Of a stretch of 64,000 bases of DNA, positions 34,666-43,677 are shown piece by piece (the first letter of the stretch is position 1; each line of letters opens with the position of its first letter). A program made the position numbers and the translations under genes. This DNA is from Acetobacterium tundrae (GTDB lineage: Bacteria > Bacillota > Clostridia > Eubacteriales > Eubacteriaceae). The stretch is from positions 1 to 64,000 of the forward strand of contig NZ_RXYB01000007.1 in the NCBI RefSeq assembly GCF_008086615.1. Reading direction: 5' to 3'. The notes beneath the pieces were generated by a model that was given only the letters and a program-made list of their open reading frames with translations, did not search any database and was not told where the DNA came from.

Positions 34666-35805
34666 TCAGGACAGCCGGTTTTTAAAATCTTCATATCCGA
34701 ATTGCTTAACCATTCGGATGTTTTTTGCTTCTGTGAAAATGGCAATCGAGGGTAAATTCATGCCGTTGAAGGTATTGTTTTTTACCATGGTGTAGATGGC
34801 CATGTCGCAAAATACAAGTCTGTCTCCAATTTCAAGCTGGCGATCAAAAGAATAATCTCCCATAATATCTCCCGCCAGACAGGTTGCCCCACCCAGACGA
34901 TAGGTAAACGGCTTTTCTCCGGCTAACCCTGCTCCGATGATTTCCGGGCGATAGGGCATTTCCAATACATCCGGCATATGGCAGGCAGCAGATGCATCTA
35001 AAATCGCATTCTGAATTCCATTGTCAACAATATCCAGTACCGTTGATACCAAAAAACCACTATCTAAGGCCACCGCTTCACCCGGTTCAAGGTATACTTT
35101 CACCTTGTATTTATCTTGAATGTACTTGATACAGGCGATCAGTTTTTCAACATCGTAATCTTTTCGGGTAATATGGTGTCCCCCGCCAAAATTCAGCCAC
35201 TTCATTTGGTAGAGATAACAGCCAAACTGATCTTCCACCGCCATTATGGTTTCTTCCAAAGCATCGGCATTTTGCTCGCAAAGCGTGTGAAAATGAAGTC
35301 CCTCCAGGCCTTCAAGCAGTTCCGGTTTAAACTGATTTAAGGTTACCCCCATCCGGGAACCTGGTGCACAGGGATCATAAATGGCATGCTCCTGAGTTGA
35401 ACACTCCGGATTGATTCGCATCCCGCAGCTTCGTCCGGCCGCCAATGCCTGGTCTTTATATTTCGCCCATTGGTTAAATGAATTGAAAATGATATGGTCG
35501 CATAATGATACCATCTGATCAAATTCATTCTCTAAATAGGCGGTTGAAAAAACATGGTTTTCTTTTCCCATTTTCTCATAACCCAGACGGGCTTCAAACA
35601 GACCGCTGGCAGTTGTACCCGATAGATACTTCCCGATAAGAGGGTATAAAGAAAACATCGAAAAAGCCTTTTGCGCCAGCAATATGTGACAACCTGTTCG
35701 TCTTTGAACAGCATCTAAAATCTCCAAATTTTTAATGAGCCGTTCTTCATCCACAATATAACAAGGGGTTGGCAGCTCAAAAAAAGCATCGTTAATTCGC
35801 ATCAT
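34666..35805 (-). CDS. nspC: Carboxynorspermidine/carboxyspermidine decarboxylase
   Basis: A 379-residue PLP enzyme of fold III. The PLP-binding lysine is in LLAQKAFSMFS near residue 46, and GGGHHITRKDYD plus LEPGEAVALDSG mark the phosphate-binding and C-terminal regions. It decarboxylates carboxyspermidine (or carboxynorspermidine) to spermidine (or norspermidine). It starts directly at the stop of the carboxyspermidine dehydrogenase gene, its usual partner. In many gut and anaerobic bacteria this is the main spermidine route. Confidence 0.94.
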   Translation of the reverse strand: MMRINDAFFELPTPCYIVDEERLIKNLEILDAVQRRTGCHILLAQKAFSMFSLYPLIGKYLSGTTASGLFEARLGYEKMGKENHVFSTAYLENEFDQMVSLCDHIIFNSFNQWAKYKDQALAAGRSCGMRINPECSTQEHAIYDPCAPGSRMGVTLNQFKPELLEGLEGLHFHTLCEQNADALEETIMAVEDQFGCYLYQMKWLNFGGGHHITRKDYDVEKLIACIKYIQDKYKVKVYLEPGEAVALDSGFLVSTVLDIVDNGIQNAILDASAACHMPDVLEMPYRPEIIGAGLAGEKPFTYRLGGATCLAGDIMGDYSFDRQLEIGDRLVFCDMAIYTMVKNNTFNGMNLPSIAIFTEAKNIRMVKQFGYEDFKNRLS

Positions 35806-37005
35806 CTAATCAACGAGGTCTGGGGTGAAGCTCTCCTGCCAGGGCAGTCCCCATTTGTTCAATGCTGCCATAAACGGATCGGGATCAAATTCTTCAATAT
35901 TGTATACACCCGGCCGGTTCCACTGTCCGGTCATCACCATCATCGTTCCGATCATGGCCGGAACACCAGTGGTATAAGAAATTGCCTGGGAACCGACTTC
36001 TTTATAACATTCTTCATGATCACAAACATTGTAGAGATAGTAGGTTTTATCCTTTCCGTCTTTTTTTCCCTGGAAAATGCAGCCGATATTTGTTTTACCC
36101 TTCGTTCTTGACCCCAATGTGGATGGGTCAGGCAAAACGGCTGCTAAAAACTGCAGCGGTACGATTTGCCGGCCTTCGAATTCAATCGGTTTAATGGAAG
36201 TCATTCCGACGTTTTCCAGGCATTTAAGATGGGTGAGATAACTCTCTCCGAAGGTCATGAAAAAACGGATTCGTTTTATCCCTTTGATATTTAATCCCAA
36301 TGATTCCAGTTCTTCATGGTGAAGCAGGTACATATCTTTTGGTCCAATCTCCGGAAAATCATAAACCCGTTTGATCTCCATGGGCTTGGTTTCAATCCAC
36401 TTTCCAGCTTCCCAATAGCTGCCGTTGGCACTCACCTCGCGGATATTGATCTCCGGATTGAAGTTTGTTGCAAAGGGATAACCATGGTCTCCCGCGTTGG
36501 CATCAAGGATATCAATCGTGTTGATTTCGTCAAAGTAATGCTTTTGGGCATAAGCAGCAAAGACTCCGGTTACCCCCGGATCAAAACCACTCCCCAATAA
36601 AGCGGTGATTCCAGCTTTTTCAAAACGTTCCCGATAATCCCACTGCCATTTGTATTCGAATTTCGCGGTATCCACCGGCTCATAATTGGCCGTATCCACA
36701 TAATTCGTTTTCGTTGCCAGGCAGGCATCCATAATTGTTAAATCCTGATAAGGCAGCGCCAAATTTAGTACCACATCCGGCTTGAATGCTTCAATGATGG
36801 CAATCAATTCATCCACATGGTCAGCGTTTACTTGCGCCGTGGTGATTTTCGTATCACCCCCATCAAGTTTAGCTTTCAACGCATCGCATTTACTCTTTGT
36901 CCGGCTGGCAATGCATATTTCACTGAATACCCCGCTGTTCTGACAACATTTATGAATGGCGACGCTGGCAACCCCACCGCAACCAATAATTAATGCTTTT
37001 CCCAT
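35806..37005 (-). CDS. Carboxynorspermidine/carboxyspermidine dehydrogenase
   Basis: A 399-residue saccharopine-dehydrogenase-like enzyme with an N-terminal Rossmann motif (IIGCGGVASVAIHKC). CANSDH/CASDH joins aspartate semialdehyde to putrescine or diaminopropane with NADPH, giving carboxyspermidine or carboxynorspermidine. It feeds the adjacent nspC. The putrescine would come from SpeA-SpeB upstream. GGAGGC precedes the ATG. A 213-base gap with a large hairpin separates it from speB. Confidence 0.93.
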   Translation of the reverse strand: MGKALIIGCGGVASVAIHKCCQNSGVFSEICIASRTKSKCDALKAKLDGGDTKITTAQVNADHVDELIAIIEAFKPDVVLNLALPYQDLTIMDACLATKTNYVDTANYEPVDTAKFEYKWQWDYRERFEKAGITALLGSGFDPGVTGVFAAYAQKHYFDEINTIDILDANAGDHGYPFATNFNPEINIREVSANGSYWEAGKWIETKPMEIKRVYDFPEIGPKDMYLLHHEELESLGLNIKGIKRIRFFMTFGESYLTHLKCLENVGMTSIKPIEFEGRQIVPLQFLAAVLPDPSTLGSRTKGKTNIGCIFQGKKDGKDKTYYLYNVCDHEECYKEVGSQAISYTTGVPAMIGTMMVMTGQWNRPGVYNIEEFDPDPFMAALNKWGLPWQESFTPDLVD

Positions 37006-37069
37006 AATAATAGCCTCCTTTAATTTTAGATTTTTAAAAACCTGCCGTGAACCTTGCTGCCAGTTTTAC

Positions 37070-37142
37070 ACGAAACAATTTTTGCACTGTACGGCGGACA
37101 GTTCGATGAACTGTTCGCCTACGCGTTCCAAAATTGTTTGTG
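37070..37142. repeat. Long imperfect inverted repeat between speB and the carboxyspermidine dehydrogenase gene
   Basis: An outer pair CGAAACAATTTT/AAAATTGTTTG (one mismatch) and an inner near-perfect pair of about 15 bp (37089-37104 with 37108-37122) form a hairpin of about 73 bases. It resembles a REP- or MITE-like intergenic element. No U tract follows, so it is not an obvious terminator. It lies inside an operon and may set mRNA stability. Confidence 0.6.
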
Positions 37143-37218
37143 AAAAATGACCGCGAAGCAAGTGTTGTTTGAGTTTTTAGAATTCCGCAATTCCTGTTGA
37201 TATTTTAGTTTAATTGTA

Positions 37219-38070
37219 TTATTTAACCACTGCCAGCAACAGCTCACGCAGAACTTTGCAGGCCACGGCTGTGGAAACGCCGCTCTGATCATAAACCGGT
37301 GATAACTCGTTGATATCGCAACCCACAATTGACAGTTTGCTGACCATTTGAATGGCCTCTAATAGCTGCAAGAAATTAACGCCGCCGGGTTCCGGTGTTC
37401 CCGTTCCTGGAAAAACTGATGGATCAAGCACATCAAGATCTAGAGTAAAGTATATCGGCTTGCCGCTGAGCTGCTCCACAACCTGATCCAAACCTTGAAA
37501 ATCAAATTTCTGTGTAACGACGTGTTCTTTTCCCCACCGAAACTCGCTCCGGTCTCCTGAACGAATACCGAACTGAAAAATTCGATCATCGCCAACTAAA
37601 TCCCACACCCGATGAAGGACCGTGGCATGAGACAGCCTTGCCCCAAGGTAATCGTCTCGCAGATCCGCATGGGCATCAAAATGAACCACGTGAAGATCCG
37701 GGTATTTTCTAGCTACTGCCTGCACCGCCCCCAGCGTCACCAGATGCTCTCCGCCGATCATCACCGGCAACTTATTGTCACCAAGAATCTGCGCCGTGAA
37801 CGCTTCAATTTGGCCCAATGCTTTTTTAGTATCGCCAAAACAAAGTTCCAGATCGCCGCCATCAAATACATTGATATCCGCTAAATCCTTATCCTGATAA
37901 GGACTATAGGTTTCCAGTCCATCGGAATCTCCCCGCATCGTTTTACTGGCAAAACGGGTTCCCGGCCGAAAAGAGGTCGTGGAATCAAAAGGCGCTCCAA
38001 AAACAACGGTCGTTGCTTCCTGGTAGTTGCTATCACATCCCAAAAATGTTTCGATATTTTTATTCAACAT
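37219..38070 (-). CDS. speB: Agmatinase
   Basis: A 283-residue ureohydrolase. The binuclear manganese motifs are present: GGEHLVT, DAHADLRDDY, and SLDLDVLDP seen as TLDLDVLDP. It splits agmatine into putrescine and urea after SpeA makes agmatine. Its ATG overlaps the end of speE by eleven bases. The product supplies both SpeE and the carboxyspermidine branch. Confidence 0.94.
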   Translation of the reverse strand: MLNKNIETFLGCDSNYQEATTVVFGAPFDSTTSFRPGTRFASKTMRGDSDGLETYSPYQDKDLADINVFDGGDLELCFGDTKKALGQIEAFTAQILGDNKLPVMIGGEHLVTLGAVQAVARKYPDLHVVHFDAHADLRDDYLGARLSHATVLHRVWDLVGDDRIFQFGIRSGDRSEFRWGKEHVVTQKFDFQGLDQVVEQLSGKPIYFTLDLDVLDPSVFPGTGTPEPGGVNFLQLLEAIQMVSKLSIVGCDINELSPVYDQSGVSTAVACKVLRELLLAVVK

Positions 38071-38911
38071 CTTTCAGCAGCTCCTCCACATAATTTGGCA
38101 GGGCAAAAGCACCGACGTGTAATTTGGTATTGTAATAGCGGGTTTTAAAACCTAACGCATTCCATTTCACCGCTTTTAAATCCTCAATCGGATAATACTT
38201 CTTCGAAGCAAATCCAAACAGCCAGTGACCAGAAGGATAGGTCGGAATATGTGCCTGATAAACCCGACTGATGGGGAACGAATCGACAATCCGTTTATGG
38301 GCTCGTTGCATCGCCACCGCGTCATCCTGATAAAATGCACTTTCATGCTGATTGACCATAATCCCGTCTTCCTTAAGCGCTTTAAAACAATTGCCGTAAA
38401 ATTCCTTAGTAAACAGTCCTTCACCCGGACCAAAAGGATCGGTGGAATCGACAATGATGAGATCATATTCTTGTTCACAGCGGCGAACAAACTTTAATCC
38501 GTCCTGATAATACACTGATACGCGTTCATCACCAAAACAGCAGGCGGTGTGAGGCAAATACTTCTTACAAACTTCCACCACCAGCTCATCAATTTCCACC
38601 AAATCAATCTGTTCTATTTCTTGATAACGCGTTAATTCCCTGACCGCACCACCATCACCGCCCCCAATGACCAATACTTTCTTCGGTGCCGGATGAACCG
38701 CCATGGGAACATGTACAATCATCTCGTGATAGATAAACTCATCTTTTTCCGTCAGCATCATGTATCCGTCTAACGTTAAAAACCGTCCAAACTCTTTGGA
38801 ATCAAAGACATCAATTCGCTGAAACTCACTATGACCGCAATAAAGCTGACGGTCCACCTGTATTGAAAATTTGACGGTGGGGGTATGTTTTTCTGTAAAC
38901 CATAGTTCCAT
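38060..38911 (-). CDS. speE: Spermidine synthase
   Basis: A 283-residue aminopropyltransferase. Signature segments are VLVIGGGDGGAVRE near 80-93 and IIVDSTDPFGPGEGLF near 150. It transfers aminopropyl from decarboxylated S-adenosylmethionine to putrescine, releasing spermidine and methylthioadenosine. The MTA by-product is the likely substrate source for mtnK and the RLP branch. It starts two bases after the stop of speA. Confidence 0.95.
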   Translation of the reverse strand: MELWFTEKHTPTVKFSIQVDRQLYCGHSEFQRIDVFDSKEFGRFLTLDGYMMLTEKDEFIYHEMIVHVPMAVHPAPKKVLVIGGGDGGAVRELTRYQEIEQIDLVEIDELVVEVCKKYLPHTACCFGDERVSVYYQDGLKFVRRCEQEYDLIIVDSTDPFGPGEGLFTKEFYGNCFKALKEDGIMVNQHESAFYQDDAVAMQRAHKRIVDSFPISRVYQAHIPTYPSGHWLFGFASKKYYPIEDLKAVKWNALGFKTRYYNTKLHVGAFALPNYVEELLKDVE

Positions 38912-38913
38912 TG

Positions 38914-40371
38914 CTATCCCTCTCTCAGTACATTGAGATTCTTAATGTCCATATCTTCCGGACCGGTCATAAAGCAACCCTTTTCTTTCATGTACTCAAT
39001 TGAATCAAGAATTTCCGCTGTGATTTTTTCTCCTGGTGCCAGAATGGGAATCCCTGGAGGATAACACATCACAAATTCACTGCAAATACGCCCTCCGCTT
39101 TGTTCCAATGGAAGTGCTTCCTTTTCTGCATAAAATGCCTCTTGAGGGGCTACCAGCACCTCTGGATTAATGTATTCATATTGCAGCATTCCGGCTTTAT
39201 CTTTTTTATAAATGCGGCGAATTTCGGCCAGGGCACTCACCAGACGTTCTAAATTTCGATGCGTGTCGCCGACTGAAATATAGGCTAAAATGTTTCCCAC
39301 ATCTCCGAATTCAACTTGAATGTCATACTCATCTCTTAAAATATTATACACCTCAATACCGGCAAGACCCACATTCAAAGTATTAATTGATAATTTTGTC
39401 GCATCGAAATCATAAATTGTATCGCCGTTAATCAATTCTTTAGAATAAGCATAGTAATCGCCGATCTGATTGATTTCATCTCTTGCATATTGAGCCATCT
39501 GAGATACTTTTTCGAAAATTTCTTTTCCCTTGCAGGCCAGATTTTTTCGTGAAATATCCAAACTGGAAAGGAGTAAATAAGAGCCGCTGGTGGTCTGGGT
39601 AAGGTTGATAATTTGCCTTACATAACCTGGGTTGACAGCCGCCCCACCGACTAAAAGAAATGAGCTTTGCGTCAGCGAACCGCCGGATTTATGCATACTC
39701 ACCGAAGCCATATCCACGCCTGCCGCCATGCCACTTAATGGCATGTTCTCGCCAAAATAAAAATGGGTTCCATGAGCCTCATCCGCCAGCACCAGCATTC
39801 CATGCTGGTGGGCCAGCTCCGTTATGGCTCTTAAATTGGAGCAGATTCCATAATAAGTGGGATTGTTGACTAATACCGCTTTTGCCTCGGGATTTTCTCT
39901 AATCGCTTTTTCGACTGCTGCCAAGGTCATTCCCAACGATATACCCAGTTTGTGATTCATTTCGGGATTCACATAGACGGGAATAGCCCCTCCAAGAATA
40001 AGTGCATTGATGACGCTGCGGTGAACGTTCCTTGGCAGAATAATTTTTTCACCTTTTTTACAGGCAGATAAAACCATACTCTGAACTGCAGACGTGGTGC
40101 CATTTACCATAAAAAACGCCTGTTTAGCACCAAAGGCATCTGCCGCCAGCTCCTCGGCTTCTTTAATGACTGAAACAGGATGACAAAGATTGTCAAGTGG
40201 TTTCATGGAATTAACATCCACTGACATACAGCTTTCACCTAAAAAATCAGTTAACTCTAAATTTCCTCTTCCCCGTTTATGTCCGGGAACATCAAAGGGA
40301 ACAACCCGGCTTTTCTTTAATTTATTCAGGGCTTCCAATATAGGCATTCGTTCTTGTTGTAATTTTGACAC
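38914..40371 (-). CDS. speA: Arginine/lysine/ornithine decarboxylase, probably arginine decarboxylase
   Basis: A 485-residue fold-I PLP decarboxylase of the Orn/Lys/Arg class without the N-terminal wing domain, as in Bacillus SpeA. The PLP lysine lies in SMHKSGGSLTQ, and the PLP-binding DEAHGTHF is seen. Since agmatinase follows in the operon, arginine decarboxylase is the best reading; lysine or ornithine cannot be excluded by sequence alone. It follows speD by 21 bases. Confidence 0.9.
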   Translation of the reverse strand: MSKLQQERMPILEALNKLKKSRVVPFDVPGHKRGRGNLELTDFLGESCMSVDVNSMKPLDNLCHPVSVIKEAEELAADAFGAKQAFFMVNGTTSAVQSMVLSACKKGEKIILPRNVHRSVINALILGGAIPVYVNPEMNHKLGISLGMTLAAVEKAIRENPEAKAVLVNNPTYYGICSNLRAITELAHQHGMLVLADEAHGTHFYFGENMPLSGMAAGVDMASVSMHKSGGSLTQSSFLLVGGAAVNPGYVRQIINLTQTTSGSYLLLSSLDISRKNLACKGKEIFEKVSQMAQYARDEINQIGDYYAYSKELINGDTIYDFDATKLSINTLNVGLAGIEVYNILRDEYDIQVEFGDVGNILAYISVGDTHRNLERLVSALAEIRRIYKKDKAGMLQYEYINPEVLVAPQEAFYAEKEALPLEQSGGRICSEFVMCYPPGIPILAPGEKITAEILDSIEYMKEKGCFMTGPEDMDIKNLNVLREG

Positions 40372-40392
40372 TTTTCTTTATTTCCTCCCTTT

Positions 40393-41187
40393 TTAATACA
40401 CATTACTGCCGCTGAAAATTTCAATCATCTCTCGACGAAGGCTTTCCGTTATTTGCAATCGCGTTCTTGGCGGCAATTCATAAGCATCCGTATTAAAAAG
40501 ATAATTTTGCAAACATATTTCTTTTAACATCATTTTTGTATGAAAGATATTGGATTGATAAACATTAATATCAATCGCATCATATTCCTTCAATGTTTCA
40601 TCATTGATATAATCCTGAATTGATGTAATCTTATGATCAATAAATAATTTTTTTCCACTCACATCCCGAGTAAAGCCTCGCACCCGATAGTCCATGGTGA
40701 TAATATCTGAATCAAAGCTTCCAATGAGAAAATCCAGCGTACTTAACGGTGTGATTTCTCCACAGGTGGCGACATCTATATCCACCCGAAAGGTTGCAAT
40801 GGAATTATCCGGGTGATATTCCGGATAGGTATGAACTGTCACATGGCTTTTATCCAAATGGGCGACGACCGTCTCTCCATTCAAATCAGTTTTAGGAGCA
40901 TTTTCTCCCTGACAACCTCTAAGAAATGTTTCTTCGGCAATTAAAAATGTTACACTGGCACCCTGAGGATCATAATCCTGTTTAGATACATTCAGTACCC
41001 GAGCCCCGATCATCTCCGTAACACGATACAAAATCTTAGTCAAACGCTCAGAATTGTACTGTTCATCGATATAGGCAATATAATCCCGCTGTTCGCGTTC
41101 GCTTTTAGCATAACACACATCATAAATGTTAAAGCTAAGGGATTTGGTTAAATTATTAAAACCATTTAACTTTAATTTATTTTCCAT
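40393..41187 (-). CDS. speD: S-adenosylmethionine decarboxylase proenzyme, E. coli-like
   Basis: A protein of about 264 residues (268 if the ATG at 41199 is used). It resembles E. coli SpeD almost from its first residues ([15 protein letters not shown]), which is why I prefer ATG 41187. The autocleavage site is [14 protein letters not shown], with the pyruvoyl-forming Ser after Lys. [10 protein letters not shown] and FHTKMMLKE are other family blocks. It makes decarboxylated SAM for SpeE. It is the first gene of the polyamine operon, preceded by a terminator-like hairpin in its leader. Confidence 0.94.
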   Translation of the reverse strand: MENKLKLNGFNNLTKSLSFNIYDVCYAKSEREQRDYIAYIDEQYNSERLTKILYRVTEMIGARVLNVSKQDYDPQGASVTFLIAEETFLRGCQGENAPKTDLNGETVVAHLDKSHVTVHTYPEYHPDNSIATFRVDIDVATCGEITPLSTLDFLIGSFDSDIITMDYRVRGFTRDVSGKKLFIDHKITSIQDYINDETLKEYDAIDINVYQSNIFHTKMMLKEICLQNYLFNTDAYELPPRTRLQITESLRREMIEIFSGSNVY

Positions 41188-41220
41188 ATTCCACCCCATT
41201 TCAATTTTTCCCTGTAAAGC

Positions 41221-41269
41221 AAAAAACTCAAGTGATCTTCCAGCATCTGCTGTCCATCCACTTGAGTTT
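41221..41269 (-). terminator. Terminator-like hairpin in front of speD (possible attenuator)
   Basis: The 11-bp arms AAACTCAAGTG/CACTTGAGTTT (41224-41234, 41259-41269) carry a 4-bp inner stem. Six U residues (41221-41226) follow on the minus strand. It ends only about 20-35 bases before the speD start, so it is either a leader attenuator or the end of an upstream RNA. No minus-strand protein gene lies upstream. Confidence 0.75.
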
Positions 41270-41366
41270 CTTTTCTACTAATTTTGTTTTATTTCGAATT
41301 AAATGCTTAATCGCATTTTCAGGTTTATTTATTCAAAATGTAGAAGTCAGAGTCTATATAGCAAGA

Positions 41367-41690
41367 ACTTACTTTTACTACTCTTATTGATTGTTTCACA
41401 AGTGTGATGTGCAAAAACGCACACGGTTTTAAGTAACCAACTTATAAAATTTGAGCATTCGCTCAATCAATAAGGCAACGAAAGTTGCCAACCGGCATTC
41501 GACCTAGCTGTCCGTATGGCATTCAATTTCTTTATCATTCTTAAGTAAATCGGATAAAGAAATGGTCAAAATTCTTTGACGCATTCAGAAAATTTCGTTT
41601 TAGAATACGCTAAATAGATTAAAATCTACCTCTAATCATACGACACAAATTGTACTATAGAAACAGATGAAAATCAAGAAGATTTTTTAT
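41367..41690. ncRNA. Candidate structured RNA between speD and pdxS (strand uncertain)
   Basis: About 300 bases lacking a gene but dense in inverted repeats. An 11-bp pair (41383-41393 with 41464-41474) encloses GTGC/GCAC and TTGAGC/GCTCAA hairpins. GGCAAC-GAAA-GTTGCC (41473-41488) would have a GNRA loop on the plus strand. TTTCTTTATC pairs with GATAAAGAAA, and GTCAAA with TTTGAC. On plus, a TTCAAA/TATATA promoter (41332-41360, 17-base spacing) precedes it and a weak hairpin-U tract (about 41669-41690) follows. On minus, it would be the leader of speD ending in the hairpin at 41221-41269. I do not recognise 6S, tmRNA, SRP or RNase P. Confidence 0.5.
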
Positions 41691-41845
41691 TTAAAGAATG
41701 TTACTCATTTACTTGAGTAATATTTTTATCTGGTTCCATCACATTTGTCGTTTTTGATACTTTTAATGATGCCAACAATGTATTACAATACTGCACATTG
41801 AACAAATCAGTAAAATCAATTTCAAAATAAAAGGAGAAAAATAAA

Positions 41846-42718
41846 ATGAGTACTCGTTATGAGTTAAACAAGAATTTGGCCCAAATGTTAAAAGGCGGGG
41901 TTATTATGGATGTCACCACTGCTGAACAGGCGCGTATTGCCGAAGATGCCGGCGCCTGCGCTGTTATGGCCTTAGAACGGATTCCCGCCGACATTCGGTC
42001 CGCCGGCGGTGTATCAAGAATGAGCGATCCAAAAATGATAAAAAGCATTCAAAAGGCGGTTTCCATTCCAGTTATGGCCAAAGTACGCATCGGTCATTTT
42101 GGCGAAGCTCAAATCCTTCAAGCCATCGAAATTGATTACATTGATGAAAGCGAAGTTCTTTCCCCGGCAGATGACACCTACCATATTGATAAAACCAAGT
42201 TCGATGTTCCTTTTGTATGCGGCGCAAAAGACCTGGGCGAGGCTTTAAGAAGAATTAGCGAAGGAGCTTCCATGATTCGTACCAAAGGGGAACCGGGAAC
42301 CGGAGATGTCGTTCAAGCGGTTCGCCATATGCGACTGATAAATCAACAGCTTCGAACGATTCAAAACACCAGCGAAGATGAACTTTTTCAGGTTGCCAAG
42401 GATTTACAGGTTCCCTATGATCTAGTGAAAATCATTCATGAAACCGGTAAGCTTCCGGTGGTCAATTTTGCCGCTGGCGGTATTGCCACACCTGCTGATG
42501 CTGCTTTAATGATGCAGCTTGGCGCCGAAGGTATCTTTGTGGGATCTGGTATTTTTAAATCAGGGAATCCTGCCAAAAGAGCTCAAGCGATTGTTAAAGC
42601 CGTCACCAATTTTAATGATCCTAAACTGCTTGCTGAACTGTCTGAAGATCTGGGTGAAGCAATGGTTGGAATTAATGAACAGGAAATTGAATTATTAATG
42701 GCTCAACGAGGGATCTAA
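41846..42718 (+). CDS. pdxS: Pyridoxal 5'-phosphate synthase, synthase subunit
   Basis: A 290-residue TIM-barrel protein. The catalytic lysine segment is [15 protein letters not shown], and [22 protein letters not shown] is the phosphate-binding region. It condenses ribose 5-phosphate, glyceraldehyde 3-phosphate and ammonia to PLP with PdxT. AAAGGAG precedes the ATG. The stop overlaps the pdxT ATG by one base. Confidence 0.97.
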   Translation: MSTRYELNKNLAQMLKGGVIMDVTTAEQARIAEDAGACAVMALERIPADIRSAGGVSRMSDPKMIKSIQKAVSIPVMAKVRIGHFGEAQILQAIEIDYIDESEVLSPADDTYHIDKTKFDVPFVCGAKDLGEALRRISEGASMIRTKGEPGTGDVVQAVRHMRLINQQLRTIQNTSEDELFQVAKDLQVPYDLVKIIHETGKLPVVNFAAGGIATPADAALMMQLGAEGIFVGSGIFKSGNPAKRAQAIVKAVTNFNDPKLLAELSEDLGEAMVGINEQEIELLMAQRGI

Positions 42719-43287
42719 TGAAAAAAACAATCGGCGTATTATCCGTCCAGGGCGCTTTTGAAGAACATATCAAAATTCTAAAGCAATTGGATGTGAACTG
42801 CATTGAGCTAAGAAAAAAGACCGATCTGACGGAGCATTCCATTGACGGTCTGGTCTTGCCCGGTGGAGAAAGCACGGTGATGGGAAAACTCATTCGCGAA
42901 CTTGACCTATTTGATCCCTTAAAACAATTAATTGAACAAGGCATCCCGGTATTGGGAACCTGTGCCGGACTCATCCTGTTAGCCGGCAAAATTGCTGATG
43001 ATGAAAGCCTCCATTTTGCTGCCATGGACATTGTGGCCAGGCGAAATGCCTATGGCCGGCAGCTGGGAAGTTTTCAGGCGGATGAAGAATTTGATGCCTT
43101 GGGGAAAATCCCAATGGTCTTCATTCGGGCCCCCTATATTGAAAGTGTTGGCGAAAAAGCAGAGGTTTTAGCCCGTGTTGACAACCACATCGTGGCAGCG
43201 AAACAGGCTAACATGATTGTCACTTCATTTCATCCTGAACTGACCGATGATCTTACGGTTCATCAATATTTCTTAAGTCAAATCTGA
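42718..43287 (+). CDS. pdxT: Pyridoxal 5'-phosphate synthase, glutaminase subunit
   Basis: A 189-residue class I glutaminase. The catalytic Cys is in VLGTCAGLILLAG, and the catalytic His/Glu are in SFHPELTDD. It supplies ammonia to PdxS. A terminator follows the stop. The PLP made serves, among others, the decarboxylases of the adjacent polyamine operon. Confidence 0.97.
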   Translation: MKKTIGVLSVQGAFEEHIKILKQLDVNCIELRKKTDLTEHSIDGLVLPGGESTVMGKLIRELDLFDPLKQLIEQGIPVLGTCAGLILLAGKIADDESLHFAAMDIVARRNAYGRQLGSFQADEEFDALGKIPMVFIRAPYIESVGEKAEVLARVDNHIVAAKQANMIVTSFHPELTDDLTVHQYFLSQI

Positions 43288-43293
43288 TTTTAT

Positions 43294-43334
43294 TAAAAAA
43301 ACCTGAGCCGCTTAAAATTCTGCGGCGCAGGTTT
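43294..43334. terminator. Terminator after pdxT
   Basis: The 13-base arms (43299-43311 and 43322-43334, one mismatch) have a ten-base loop. The plus strand ends in a short U run. The minus strand has a U7 (43294-43300), which would also end the transcript of the queF remnant. Confidence 0.8.
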
Positions 43335-43560
43335 TATCGATTATCTATTTTTTCAGGATATAAATCATGATTGTGTAGGCGATTTTTCGCGACCTCGAAC
43401 CATTCTGTCCCTTCTTTTCCATAGTTGCAATAGGGATCAATGGATATCCCGCCTCTTGGGGTAAACTTTCCCCAGACTTCTATATACTTGGGGGCCATCA
43501 GCTTAACAAGATCTTTCATGATGAAATTTATCCCCCAAAGACAGCGGGGGTGTTGATAAA
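43334..43560 (-). pseudogene. queF: Remnant of queF (C-terminal 60 residues of 7-cyano-7-deazaguanine reductase)
   Basis: The frame from ATG 43519 encodes a match to the QueF C terminus only: [18 protein letters not shown], then [12 protein letters not shown]. Homology extends a few codons upstream (INFIM) and then breaks. The full enzyme is about 165 residues and its Cys/Asp active site would be upstream. The break lies close to an inverted-repeat element (43567-43661). So the gene is a dead fragment; queuosine pathway genes, if any, lie elsewhere. Confidence 0.82.
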
Positions 43561-43566
43561 CTTGTC

Positions 43567-43661
43567 CAGACGGCCATCATAAATCCTTGTCTGCTGCCAT
43601 TTCGTACCGGCTATCGCCAGTTCGCTATGATGCATACAACTGCTTTTACAATGGCCGTCTG
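43567..43661. repeat. Inverted repeat beside the queF remnant
   Basis: The 11-bp arms CAGACGGCCAT (43567-43577) and ATGGCCGTCTG (43651-43661) enclose 73 bases with no gene. The position at the break point of queF suggests a degenerate mobile or recombination element. No transposase is present. Confidence 0.55.
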
Positions 43662-43677
43662 AATTTACATTTGCATT

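Noticed and set aside
41367-41690. 6S RNA, tmRNA, SRP RNA, RNase P RNA or T-box
   Set aside because: I could not find their conserved core sequences or, for 6S, long-range end pairing; it stays an unclassified candidate.
43567-43661. Insertion sequence
   Set aside because: Only an inverted repeat pair is present; no transposase frame or target duplication was seen.
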